Shown here one piece after another: positions 55,007 to 64,000 of a stretch of DNA of 64,000 bases. Under the pieces are notes generated by a model. It had not been told where the DNA came from and did no database searches. It worked only from the letters and a program-made list of their open reading frames with translations. The DNA is from Moniliella sp. 'wahieum'. Taxonomy: Eukaryota > Basidiomycota > Moniliellomycetes > Moniliellales > Moniliellaceae. Where the stretch lies: the NCBI GenBank assembly GCA_003971905.1, contig RSEE01000021.1, positions 62,001 through 126,000 of the forward strand, written 5' to 3'. Position 1 is the first letter of the stretch. Each line of letters opens with the position of its first letter. Position numbers and translations under genes: made by a program.

Positions 55007-55864
55007 ACTTGGCATATATAGCCACTCGCTCAACTTTTTTTTTCGAGGCCAACATGTTGGTGGCGGGACTTTCAATTCCGGGCGGTCTCTTCGGCGTAAT
55101 CCGACATTTCCCACTGCGAGGTGTGGTTCCATCCTTGATATCCATAGGAAGAATGTGTCCGATGTATCGCTAGTAGTATATTCCCTACAAAACACACCGT
55201 TACACTGGTGGTTAGTAGATAGGCTCCCGCCGCAGTGGGATGGGCAAAGAGAAAACCCCCAAGGGTGTGGCTGCCCTTCGCATTTTGTGCGGTCAGACCC
55301 TGAATCCTGTCATGAATCCAGAACGGCAGGGAACGTTCCTTCAGTCACCAGTCGCAACAGACCACAAGACTCATCGTGAACACGAGTGTTCACGAGATCA
55401 TGCAACAACATGTGAGAGGGGGTGGGTATATGTAGTGTTCGAGACAGAAAACCACCCCACGGATACATGTTTGCTGTCGTGATTGAAATTGAGACGATAT
55501 ATTGAGGCGAGTAATAGAAGTGGAAGTGTTGCAACTTTCATCGAGGCGGGGTGCTGGAATGGGTTGGAGGGTTGGATGGATTGTGCGCTTTTTTGATGCT
55601 GACATCGGCGTCTTTGCTCCGAGCGAAACGCGGGGAGCCGGTTGGCACGTCGGTGGGTGCTCCTTCGGGCGGCGGCCCCCCATCAGGCTGAGGCTCCAGA
55701 CTGAGGACGCTCTGTGAGGTGCTGAGGGGAGGCCTCAAGTTGAGGCCTCCGTTAGCTCCGCGTTAATACGTCTGCGTGCCCCTCGCCACCCACGTCGCTG
55801 GCCCGTGCGGCACTACACTCTGCCCAGGGGCCTCCCCAACATCAGGTGCTCCGATGTGATCGAC

Positions 55865-55870
55865 TATATA
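55865..55870 (+). promoter_or_regulatory. TATA-like box upstream of the epoxide hydrolase-like gene
   Basis: TATATA about 100 nt before the ATG at 55969. Confidence 0.35.
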
Positions 55871-55968
55871 GAGCCCCATGTGTTCGCTGTCGCGCACATG
55901 TGCTCTCAGCAAAACTACTACTACCGCCATGCCTTCGAGCCACCGTCACTGCGGCCAGCAGGGCCGCC

Positions 55969-57495
55969 ATGGCCGACCTGTGCCGGCATTCAGACGATTG
56001 AACCATTCACCCCGCCATCAATAACACTGCCATCGTTACCGACCTACATGCCCGGATTAGAGCCCTTACCCGCTCTCATCCGGTCCAGGGCAGGCAGGAT
56101 ACGCCCTGGGGTGTCTGCCTGACGATATGGAGCCGGGGGCAGCGCATGTTCACCCCGAAGTGATGAATCCACTGGACCGCTGGCAGCCTCGACTTGGATG
56201 ACTTTCAAGCCCGCGTGGGGAGCTTTGACCACTTTATCGCCACCATTGATTGGTGCCGTCCCACTTTATCCACCAACGCTCTTCCGTCCCAACGCCATTC
56301 CTCTCGTGCTGCTGCACGGATGGCCCGGGTAGTGTATGGGAGTTTCCGAAGGATCCGTGCCTTAGCGGAGCCCGGTAGGTGTCGTCTTGTGGGGTTTATC
56401 TGTGAGAGAGAAGAGCTGACTGTACGTGCTGGATTTTGCTTCCCCCTGTCTGCATATAGAATCAGAAGACGCACCAGCGTTCCATGTTGTGGTGCCTTCG
56501 CTGCCGGATAACTTGTGGAGCTCGCCCCCTCCTCGGCGGCGCATACATTGGAGACGTGCATGGCTACTGCCGTATCATCAATGCTTTGATGATCGGGTTA
56601 GGGTATGGGCCCAACACAGGCCAAGCGGACCAAGCTGCCACGAAAAACCCTGGTCGGGGTATGCAGTGCAGGGGGGCGACTGGGGGTCCGTGCATGCGCG
56701 TGTGCTAGCTTGCATTCCATGGTTCTGGGGTGCGTGCGGTAAATCTCAACTTTGTCTGCGCCTCCTTCTAGTGGGAGGACAAGCTGGGTTCATGTTTCTC
56801 CAATCTTCCCTCTGCTTGGCAACTTTCGCTGCACAACGCTTTGCTTCGCCTGGGTGGCCACGATGTTCAAACAGGTACGCTTGTTGCCGGTGCCAAACAC
56901 CGTGCGTGAACTGAAGCATACTAACTTGCTTCTATTAGCTGCAAGTGTACGACAAGAGTGGTGTGTACAACCGAATGCAAGGCAACCGCCCGGCGGAAGT
57001 GATGTACGGTTTAATCGATTCGCCAGTGGGATGCTGGGTTATGTTGGACCGCTGATCGCTACCTGGGTCGAGGCCAATCCGACCACGAGTGGAACGAAGA
57101 AGGGGGGCATGACCCTCGATAAGTTACTGGAGCTGGTGACGTTGTACTGGGTGACGGGGTGTATTGGACATCTTCCTACCCTATGCTCTCAACGGCCTTT
57201 TGCTTCTTACGTTGCCCATCCCGATATGTACATTCATCAAACCGTTTGGATACTCTCAGTTCCCATTCGAGATCCAATCGGTTCCGGTGAGCTGGGTCCA
57301 AGCCAGTGGCGACCTTTTTGGGCAGTCGAGGCCGACCAAGCCGGTCATTCCCCTCTCTCGAGGCTCCCTGGCTTTTCTCGCTCACCTCCGTCAAGCCTCT
57401 CCCCGGGTGGGACTGTGGTTCCGACCAGTGCAGCCGGGCGCCCACTTGTACCTCCCAAGGGACTGTGGGATAAAGAACGTGCCCGAGTGCAGTAA
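55969..57495 (+). CDS. Epoxide hydrolase-like alpha/beta hydrolase, frame heavily disrupted
   Basis: Resembles microsomal-type epoxide hydrolases, which add water to epoxides through an aspartyl-ester intermediate. The ATG at 55969 starts MADLCRHSDD; the N-terminal domain includes LHARIRAL, LDRWQPRLDDFQARVGSFDH and FIATID. The oxyanion loop is visible as IPLVLLHGWPGS in one frame. After an intron (about 56374-56459) come AFHVVVPSLPD, the helix INALMIGLGYGP and the nucleophile elbow QGGDWGSVHARV (Asp in GGDWG). VYDKSGVYNRMQGNRPAEV, DSPVGML and TLYWVTGCIG follow, then IKPFGYSQFPFE and a possible catalytic His in QPGAHLY. At least six frame changes are needed in 1.5 kb, more than the neighbours, and several motif residues deviate. 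It may be a decaying gene as well as a victim of indels. The end coordinate is approximate. Confidence 0.6.
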
Positions 57496-58032
57496 GCCCC
57501 ACCCCATGCCTGAATTGGATTATGCGCGGCCATCTTCAAGATATATGAGACCTTGTGTATCACATTCAGTCCTTACACGAGCAATGAAAATGTTACAATG
57601 AGTACACCGTCTTGGTTTGCTAGCATCCGTAGCCGTAGCCGGACATGCTAGACGCGCGTATACAGTTTCTCCGATCGGACCAGTACTCTATCACCACATA
57701 CATGTGGAGCAAGCGCAATTCGAAAACACGGCATGAGTGCACCCGCTCTCTGGATTGCGAGGCAAAAAATCCGTCGTGGGGGCCTTTATTTCGTCGGACT
57801 TTCCGTCGTCGGCATTCATCCCGAGTGACCCTCATGAGGGTACAGGCAACTGAACTGGCGGCACGGGCGACGGGAAGCGTGCCTCCGTGGTCCTCTAGTG
57901 GCCCACACGTCCTCCCCTTCTGGTCGCCTCCGCCGTCACAGGTGGAGAGGCAAGCACATGTTCGTCGTCCGTCGTAGCCGAAGCACTGTTGGCCCGGGGT
58001 GACGAAGAAGAGACGCGGGGGTTGCCAGGGCG
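57496..58032. other. Intergenic (convergent) between epoxide hydrolase-like and second bZIP gene
   Basis: 3' flanks of two convergent genes. I see nothing patterned and no supportable gene. Confidence 0.5.
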
Positions 58033-58925
58033 TTAAACCTGCCCGTTGGGAGGATGGCTAGCAGGAGCCACGGCTTCTGAATTGGGCTCTAGCTCTGGCC
58101 ATACATCCGACCCCCGAGAAAGAGGGAGGGCAAGAAAGTCGGTGAGTGGGTCAGGGGACGTGCCCCACCCCGGCCCGGGGACAGGGAGGTCGGCAGCGGC
58201 AGGAAGGGAGAACGGGAGATAGGGACGGGCAAAGATAGACACGGGCATGGGCAGAGACATCGGCAGAGACAGTGGGAGAGACAGGCGCGGGGATGGGGAC
58301 GGTGCATTTGCTCTTCTTCTTCTTTCACTACTCGTCTCCGTTTGGCCAAGGGATCGTCTTCGTGGTAGCTGGAGGTCCGCGCCGGACTGGTCCGGCTTCG
58401 CTTCATTGGCCGGCTTGGGAGGTTGAGGTGGGAAAATGTGAGGGGAGGAGAGGGGTTGATGGTGGAGGCGCCCATTGGGGGTTGGGCCGACTGAAGGGTT
58501 AGGTGGTGCAGTGCGTTGTGGCCGTTGGAATCGGCGCTGTGGGGACTCCAATGTGCAGTGCTCCCTCGGTCTCGGTGGGGGCAAAGACATAGCGTTCGAG
58601 CTGGGCGCGGAGGTGCGGGTGAGCACCCAAAAACCCGCCCGCGCCCGTTGCGGCCACATGGACACTGGTCACGCCCAGCATGACGCGCAATTTGGCGTTT
58701 TCCAGCATGAGCTGGCGCAGCAACCAACGCAGCCGGTCCAACTGCGCCGTCGGAGGCGAGGACAGTAGTTCTACCCGGCATTCGAGTGCACGGATGTATT
58801 CCTGTTTTCGTTGACGGAACTCGCGCTGGGCCACACGTGTTCTGCGCCTTGCGCAACGCTGATGCGTCCAGCCCGACGGGCTGGGCGGGCTCGACGAGTG
58901 CTTCGAGCGAGGGGTCGATAAGCAT
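58033..58925 (-). CDS. Second bZIP transcription factor
   Basis: Nuclear DNA-binding protein. MLIDPSLEALVEPAQPVGLD starts at 58925; an upstream frame (SLLSECDPS before it) suggests that a first exon may exist. The basic region is RVAQREFRQRKQEYIRALE, then CRVELLSSPP and a zipper-like helix LRWLLRQLMLENAKLRVML. The central RAQREFRQRKQ(E/K)YI pattern is characteristic of a fungal bZIP group. After GVTSVHVAATGAGG and HPHLRAQLERYVF, the C-terminal part is Ser/Pro-rich with a probable nuclear signal LAKRRRVVKEEEEQ, and ends near EAVAPASHPPNGQV at 58033. The frame shifts just before the basic region and again near 58500. Regulon unknown. Confidence 0.7.
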
Positions 58926-59137
58926 CGACGGATCGCACTCGGACAGCAGGCTGTGGGGTTGCCGACGAGGGTGTGGGTGTGGACTGGTGGGTGCGGCTGC
59001 GGGGAGAGGATGGGGGGGGGTGGTCGTGTCAAGGAAGGAAACAGGGAGAGGAGCCTAATACATGGCCGAGAGAGGAGAGGGCGGAGGCAAAGAAGGGGAA
59101 GTGGTAGTCAAATAGTTCTTGCCCCGCCGGCTGGCCC

Positions 59138-59178
59138 GAGGCCTGAGGCCTGAGGATAGCCTCTCCTGAGGCCTGAGG
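59138..59178. repeat. GAGGCCT microrepeat
   Basis: Three to four (C)CTGAGGC units with the palindrome AGGCCT, in the upstream region of the second bZIP gene. Confidence 0.85.
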
Positions 59179-60159
59179 GCGCGTGGTGTATAGTGTTGCA
59201 AAGCGGAGGGGACGCGTGACGCGGACGCGTGGACGGCGTGAGGCGCAGCCCTCAGTGCACGATGCCACCGCACGGGGGCAGTGCTGCTGCAGCCCGTGCC
59301 GGCTGCCTGCGACCGAACGACGAGGCGGCACTGCACCACACTGAAAACATCACAGCCATCACCGGGCTCACTGCATCAGCCAGCCGGATGACCTGCTCGG
59401 CCTGCATAATCCGTCGCAACAGTGCCTCTCCAGCGGCCATAAGCTCCAAACGAACAGTCAGAGCCACCAACAACCTACGATTGACGCTGTGGCCGGGTCA
59501 TATCGCATCGCCTGTCCCGCCCATCCAAGCCGGCCCGGCCGCGGCACGCTGTGATGTGGCTGATAGACCCTCTTCAAGCTTGAAGCTTCATCCATTTTAG
59601 TTGTCCTTCCAGTGGGATGCATCATCATCAAGCTGACTTAAGCTTCAAGTCCTTCTCTGTTCACCTATTCGGCCTCGATCTCCAGCGTTTTGACCTGCGT
59701 GTTCGCCATCCGGAAACCCATCAACGTCATCAACATGAGTCACGTGTCAGGGGGGACTAGTCAGCCTCAGCGCTCAGCTACAGCGCTGAGACATTCCGCG
59801 CCAATGAGCTCGATGAGCGCGGGCGCTGAGCTGAGGCCAACGTTCTGGTTCACCCAATACTTGTTCTCATTTCCACAGCCCCACCCTGCCCCACCCCATA
59901 TTTGGAGAGTGATGCAGATGGCGGGGGTCTTTTCATCTGCCTTCCTCCTCTGCCCCATCTCCACCGGTATCTCGGATCACCCAACGGTTCTTCATCCATA
60001 TTCACACTGTCGCCGCTTTTCGCGCTTTGCCACCCTTTTGTTCCCATTCTCGCCCACCCCGCCTGCACAGCTCTAGAACCAACATTACGCCCACCATCCG
60101 CCTCCTGAGGAAGTAAGTGTCTGTGTTCATGTCAGAATAGTCCGAGATAATGCACTTCT

Positions 60160-60202
60160 CAGGCCGTCAGGACTCACTTGAGGCCTCAGCCTGAGGCCTC
60201 AG
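60160..60202. repeat. GAGGCCTCAG microrepeat
   Basis: CTTGAGGCCTCAGCCTGAGG then CCTCAG: near-perfect palindrome built from the same AGGCCT unit as 59138-59178. Confidence 0.85.
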
Positions 60203-61397
60203 TTGGGGCATCGCTTCGGTATGCTGTGGTCTATCAGACCCTATATGTTCTGCCCCTACGTGCTCTTTCCCATCATTATCTCCTCTCTTTCACAGAAACC
60301 TCTCTCATCGAACTCATTTCTGTCATCATACGTAGGAGTCTCAATAGGCACACGACCAAGATCGCACGATCTGGAGGTGTGGAAAACGCTCAGAGTACCA
60401 GTCCCAAAAAAGCCAAGGCCCACCCGTTCATCCTTTCCACCACCTGTATGACAAAAAGCAGAAGCCACCTATAATAAAGTAGGTACCCGCTAGTAGGAGA
60501 AGTTATCCATATCGTTTTCGGAACTTTTTCTGTCGGATGCACCGGAAAACTGAGCACATCCGCTTTTGTCTTGCTGTTATAAAGCAATGCTAAACCTCCC
60601 CCCCCCAAACACCATCGTAACCACCAACATCGTAACCACCGTGACGTTCTCATCGTACACGAGACGGTGCACCATCTGGTATACACCACAAAAATCGCCT
60701 GCTGTGCTGCCCACTGAGCATAGATATATATACAAAAAAGGGGGGGTATAAGGGATCAAGCGAGAAGAGAAGGGCGAAAAAATATGTCAAGGAGACAGAG
60801 CGGGTGAGAACCAAAGGCAGAGGATGGACACGGTGATGGTTAGGATTCTTATATTGACACAGCGTGCAAGCAAGTCAGAAGCGGGGGCCCGATCCGGGGC
60901 TGGCTCAGTCTCAACCACCTGTGTGTGACCACTGTTGTGCTATAAGTGGAGGTCTTCGTGACGCAAGTAACGATGACCAGGCGGTCGTTGTTGTTAACGG
61001 TTGCAACCATGCCATGCGTACGAATGCACCAGATCGATCTGATGGGTGGTCCACACACTTGGTCCACGAGCCGGGGGATATGGTGTGTGGAAGCAAATGC
61101 CGTATATATATGCCTGTGTGCTTATACAGGCTACCCGTGAGCCTGCAAGCTGCAGGCCGCAGCACGTGACGTTGTGCTTTGGCGGAGCCCTTACGTCAGG
61201 CAAATGTGGCGCAAATCAGCTGCGCCGCCCTTTTTATTGTGGGGCTGAGTCTGAGCGCGCGGACAAGCTCGCTCATGAGCATAGTGGGCTTCTATGGGGG
61301 GCGCTGGGTGAGGGGGGGGGGCAGGGGCAGGCCATGCGCCCCATCCTTCTTCTCGTTCTCCCTTGTCCACCACGCGCATTCCCCTCCCCTCCCCCCC

Positions 61398-63671
61398 ATG
61401 GCACCGCCATCTCCCTCACCAGCAGCGTCGGCGCTGGAGAGCTCCACCCAGGACGCTCGCACTCCGCCGTCGACCACGGTCTCCACTCAGCCCCCCTCGC
61501 GCGGGCGGAGAAAACGACCTCCCACCATGCCCCTTCCTCAGCTCCAGCCACCCCCGCCACACTTCCGCGTACCCAGCTCGCAGCCTCCATGGTGGGTATC
61601 CTGTTGGGACCGTCACTCGTCGACGATCAAGATGCTTCGCAACGAAGCCAAGGTGCTAGGGGTGATGCGTCCGCGTCCAGCTCCCCCTCAAACCGATCAC
61701 AAATTGCCCTTGCGGAAGCTCATCATTCCGTCCCGTCCCCATGCTTGCGCCCCCACGAAGGCCTGCCCTCCCCTTCATATCTGTCTGCTCCCCTCCACGG
61801 AGGTAGCGCCGCGAGAGGGGACGCCGGGTGCTGGCCAAGCCACTCCAACTTGGTACAAAATCTCACCTTGCTTGCCGAGCAGAGTCATTCTCGCCCCAAG
61901 GTCACCCTCGTTCGTGGCGAGGTATGATGTACAACGAGGCCCGGCCCAACCTGGCCAGTGAACCATTGCATGAATAGTCAGGCGGCTCCGAGGACGAAGG
62001 ACAGGAGAACAAGCCGCTCGCTTTGCCGGAGGAGCTTCCCTATATCGCTCGTACTCGGAACGCCCTGCGTCCCCAACAACCGCCCGCCCCTTCTTCTCCT
62101 TGGCTCCGACTACGGCAGCGGCTTGGCTCCTTTTCAGGTTCGGCCTATACCGCTGAACCAGAACAAGAGCCCGAATCCACCAGTTACGCTGGCGCTGGGT
62201 GGTGCCGGCAGCGTCTAGACTCCAATGCAAGCACTTATACTGGTTCCGGGTGGGGTCGAAACCGAATGAATTCCAACGCAAGCACCTATGCTGGATCCGG
62301 GTGGGGTCGACACCGACTGGATTCCAACGCAAGCACCCCTAAGCTGGATCCGGATGGCTTCGTCAGCGGTTAGGATCAACAACGGGAAGCGAGCGGGGCT
62401 ACGCAAGGGAAGGGTGGAGTACACCTCCGCCAGCGCAACGCCGTGCCATTTCCGAAGTATCTCACCCTCTCCCGCAAACACCCGGCGGAGGCACGCGCTC
62501 CCCAACTAGCTCCTCCGGCTTTGGTCGACACTCGTCACGTCAAGCCACCCTCCCCCTCTCAGGGGCGCCGGGGTTTAATCCGTTGCGGCAGGATCGGATG
62601 TTTGGCGGTACAGCTGCCATCGGATGGTCTGCAGAGGAGCTGGCTCGAGCGGGTGAGCGCAAACGCGGGATCCCGGTCAAACTGGTCGGCCGTACTTCCG
62701 ATGAGGATGCTGCGTCGAGCAGCTCGTCCCAGCCTGCCTCGAATGGCGCCGTGAGCCCCTGGCTGGCATCTCATCTGCAGTCCCACTTGCCTGCCCGTCT
62801 TCGTTCGGGAGATGAGTGGGAGCTGGTGTACAGCTTAGAACAACATGGGGTCAGCCTCAAAACGCTTTACGCACTAACAGCGCAGTTTTTCAGTCCGTTG
62901 AATGACCCTGACACGTCAGAACGCACCCAAGGACCATTTGCGCTGCTAGAACAAGAGTTGGACGCCCGTACCGCAACTACCAAGCCCCCGATTGCTTCCC
63001 CCTACCGATCTCCTACCTATCCCTACCACCGTCGTCCCTCCACCTCTAGCTCTTTGCGCAAGTCAAGTGCTCCAGATCCGATCCGCCTCGGTGCTACTTA
63101 CCGCACTGGCCCAGCCAGCCTCCCCCCGCACCCACCCTTTCCCCTTCACCCCGTCGTCGTCCTCACCACCTCGGTGCGACCCTGAGCCACCGGGATGCCG
63201 GCCTCGTCCTTGCTGTACGTGACACGGAGAACCACGTGTTTGGTGCGTTCGTACATTCCCACCTTCGCATCCAATCCAAATACTATGGATCGGGATCGAG
63301 CTTCCTATGGAAAGTGGCGCCCAAAGCTAAGGCCGAGTCAGACTTGGGTTCTGATGAGTCGGAGGAAGAAGAAAGATGCGGAAGGCACCCTGTTCGTTTA
63401 CCCTTGGACGGCCAAAAATGATTTTATCGTCTTGTCTGAAGCCCACTTTCTCAGTATGGGCTTTGGCGCACCACCGGGCAGCCAAGGCGGGTATGGCCTG
63501 TGGCTTGACGAGGAGTTCAAGCGCGGTTCGTCTGCTCGGTGCGCCACGTTTGATAACGACGTACTTTGTTCCTCTCGCGTACCCACTTTGCCCTCCCAGC
63601 CAGGCGGGAAAGAGGAGGAGTATTTCGAGTGCTTGCAAGTTGAGCTCTGGGCCGTGGGGCTCACATCTTGA
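61398..63671 (+). CDS. OXR1: OXR1-like TLD-domain protein
   Basis: TLD-domain protein of the OXR1 group, linked to oxidative-stress resistance and, in yeast, to V-ATPase disassembly. The ATG at 61398 starts a disordered Ser/Pro-rich region. An intron at 61922-61977 (56 nt) joins RGE to SGGSEDEGQENK. A 51-bp repeat coding GSGWGRHRLDSNAS-type units follows (62184-62336), then more low complexity. The TLD domain runs from about 62780: LPARLRSGDEWELVYSLEQH, GVSLKTLYAL, VRDTENHVFGAFV, YYGSGSSFLWK, VYPWTAKNDFIVLSEAHFLS, GGYGLWLDEEFKRGSSARC and FECLQVELWAVG, with the stop at 63671. An insert of about 75 residues in the first half of the TLD (about 62910-63190) is Ser/Pro-rich. At least four frame shifts are needed. 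Confidence 0.85.
62184..62336 (+). repeat. 51-bp coding tandem repeat, three units
   Basis: Three exact-length units (62184, 62235, 62286) code 17-residue repeats of the form Y(A/T)G(S/A)GWxRxRxxSNAST. The period keeps the frame. The repeat lies in the disordered N-terminal half of the OXR1-like protein. Confidence 0.92.
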
Positions 63672-64000
63672 TCGAGTACTCCCCCTTGTTCTCGTTCACC
63701 CCGGTTCATTTTCACTTTCACATACTCATCAGCCTCTTCATCATGCCCAGACCTACCTGCTATTCTCTCAACTTTGTGTACAGCCAACCCTGCAGCATTT
63801 TTCTTGGGCAGTCTCTGGGCCGGGAGAGAGGAATACTTTTGATCTTGTCCCCCCTTTATCGATCTTGGCACTTGGCTTCTTTCCACCACACATGACGGAT
63901 ACCAGGCCCCACGGGTCCCTTTTGTGGCACAAATGCCATCATGTCCTGGCACACACCTCTGTCACTGGCCAGTGAGCGAAGAACCTACTAGGCTACCCTG
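63672..64000. other. 3' flank of the OXR1-like gene
   Basis: No gene is supportable in the last 329 bases. Confidence 0.5.

Larger units (their letters stand above)
54372..55968. other. Intergenic, 1.6 kb, upstream of the epoxide hydrolase-like gene
   Basis: No gene is supportable. It holds a 17-nt C run (54990-55006) with an adjacent T9, a GAGGCCTCAAGTTGAGGCCT inverted repeat near 55733-55752, and a TATA-like TATATA at 55865-55870. Confidence 0.5.
58926..61397. other. Intergenic, 2.5 kb
   Basis: No supportable gene. A GAGGCCTGAGGCCTGAGG microrepeat lies at 59138-59178, a related one at 60160-60202, and CTTCAAGCTTGAAGCTTC at about 59573. From about 59.85 to 60.85 kb the composition becomes more AT-rich. 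The last 200 bp before 61398 are CT-rich, as in the leaders of the other genes. Confidence 0.5.

Noticed and set aside
59252-59473. Minus-strand 73-codon open frame (LVALTVRLELMAAGEALLRR)
   Set aside because: Protein-like helix composition but no ATG start, no family and no neighbouring exon; too weak to annotate.

Overview
The window looks like nuclear DNA of a fungus, most probably a basidiomycete from a lineage with few, short introns. Introns I could define are mostly 56-86 nt with GT...AG ends, several genes such as CCT2 appear intron-free, and the set of conserved genes is typically fungal: a Rim9/PalI pH sensor, the SWC4 subunit of SWR1, a fungal-type bZIP pair and an OXR1/TLD protein. 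The exact taxon is inference. Coding blocks are GC-rich. One long stretch (about 46-53 kb) reads as more AT-rich.

Layout. 1-5.5 kb: mitochondrial-type cysteine synthase (cut by the window start), proline dehydrogenase PUT1, and a Nudix/DUF4743 hydrolase divergent from PUT1. 5.8-7.4 kb: DRG1/RBG1 GTPase and an intron-containing tRNA-Asn. 7.8-12 kb: an ADGF-type adenosine deaminase and SWC4. 13.3-20.1 kb: S-formylglutathione hydrolase, a bZIP factor and a large Ser/Pro-rich protein of unknown function. 20.4-31.3 kb: an ERCC6L2/Rad26-like SNF2 translocase, divergent from COG4, then CCT2 and pantothenate kinase. 32-42.2 kb: a golgin-like coiled-coil protein divergent from a PalI/Rim9 membrane protein, then SEC61-gamma divergent from a PHD/chromo/SNF2 remodeller whose ATPase motifs look degenerate. 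44-45.7 kb: succinyl-CoA:3-ketoacid CoA transferase. 45.7-53.7 kb: a gene desert packed with short palindromic microrepeats. 53.7-63.7 kb: a FAM72-like zinc protein, an epoxide hydrolase-like gene, a second bZIP factor and an OXR1/TLD protein.

The genes are mostly unrelated housekeeping functions. Several are head-to-head pairs sharing short promoters (PUT1/Nudix, ERCC6L2-like/COG4, golgin/PalI, SEC61-gamma/CHD-like).

Two properties run through the whole window. First, nearly every conserved gene switches reading frame at one or more points. Where the correct frame is unambiguous, the break is often a shortened homopolymer, so unpolished sequence is the simplest cause. The coordinates below therefore span frames and cannot be translated directly. 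Second, the intergenic DNA carries clusters of 7-9 bp direct repeats built around short palindromes (GATC, ATCGAT, AGTACT, AAGCTT, AGGCCT, ACCGGT, ACGCGT), with a different unit at each site, densest in the desert. I saw no CRISPR array, rRNA, intact transposon or virus-like element.
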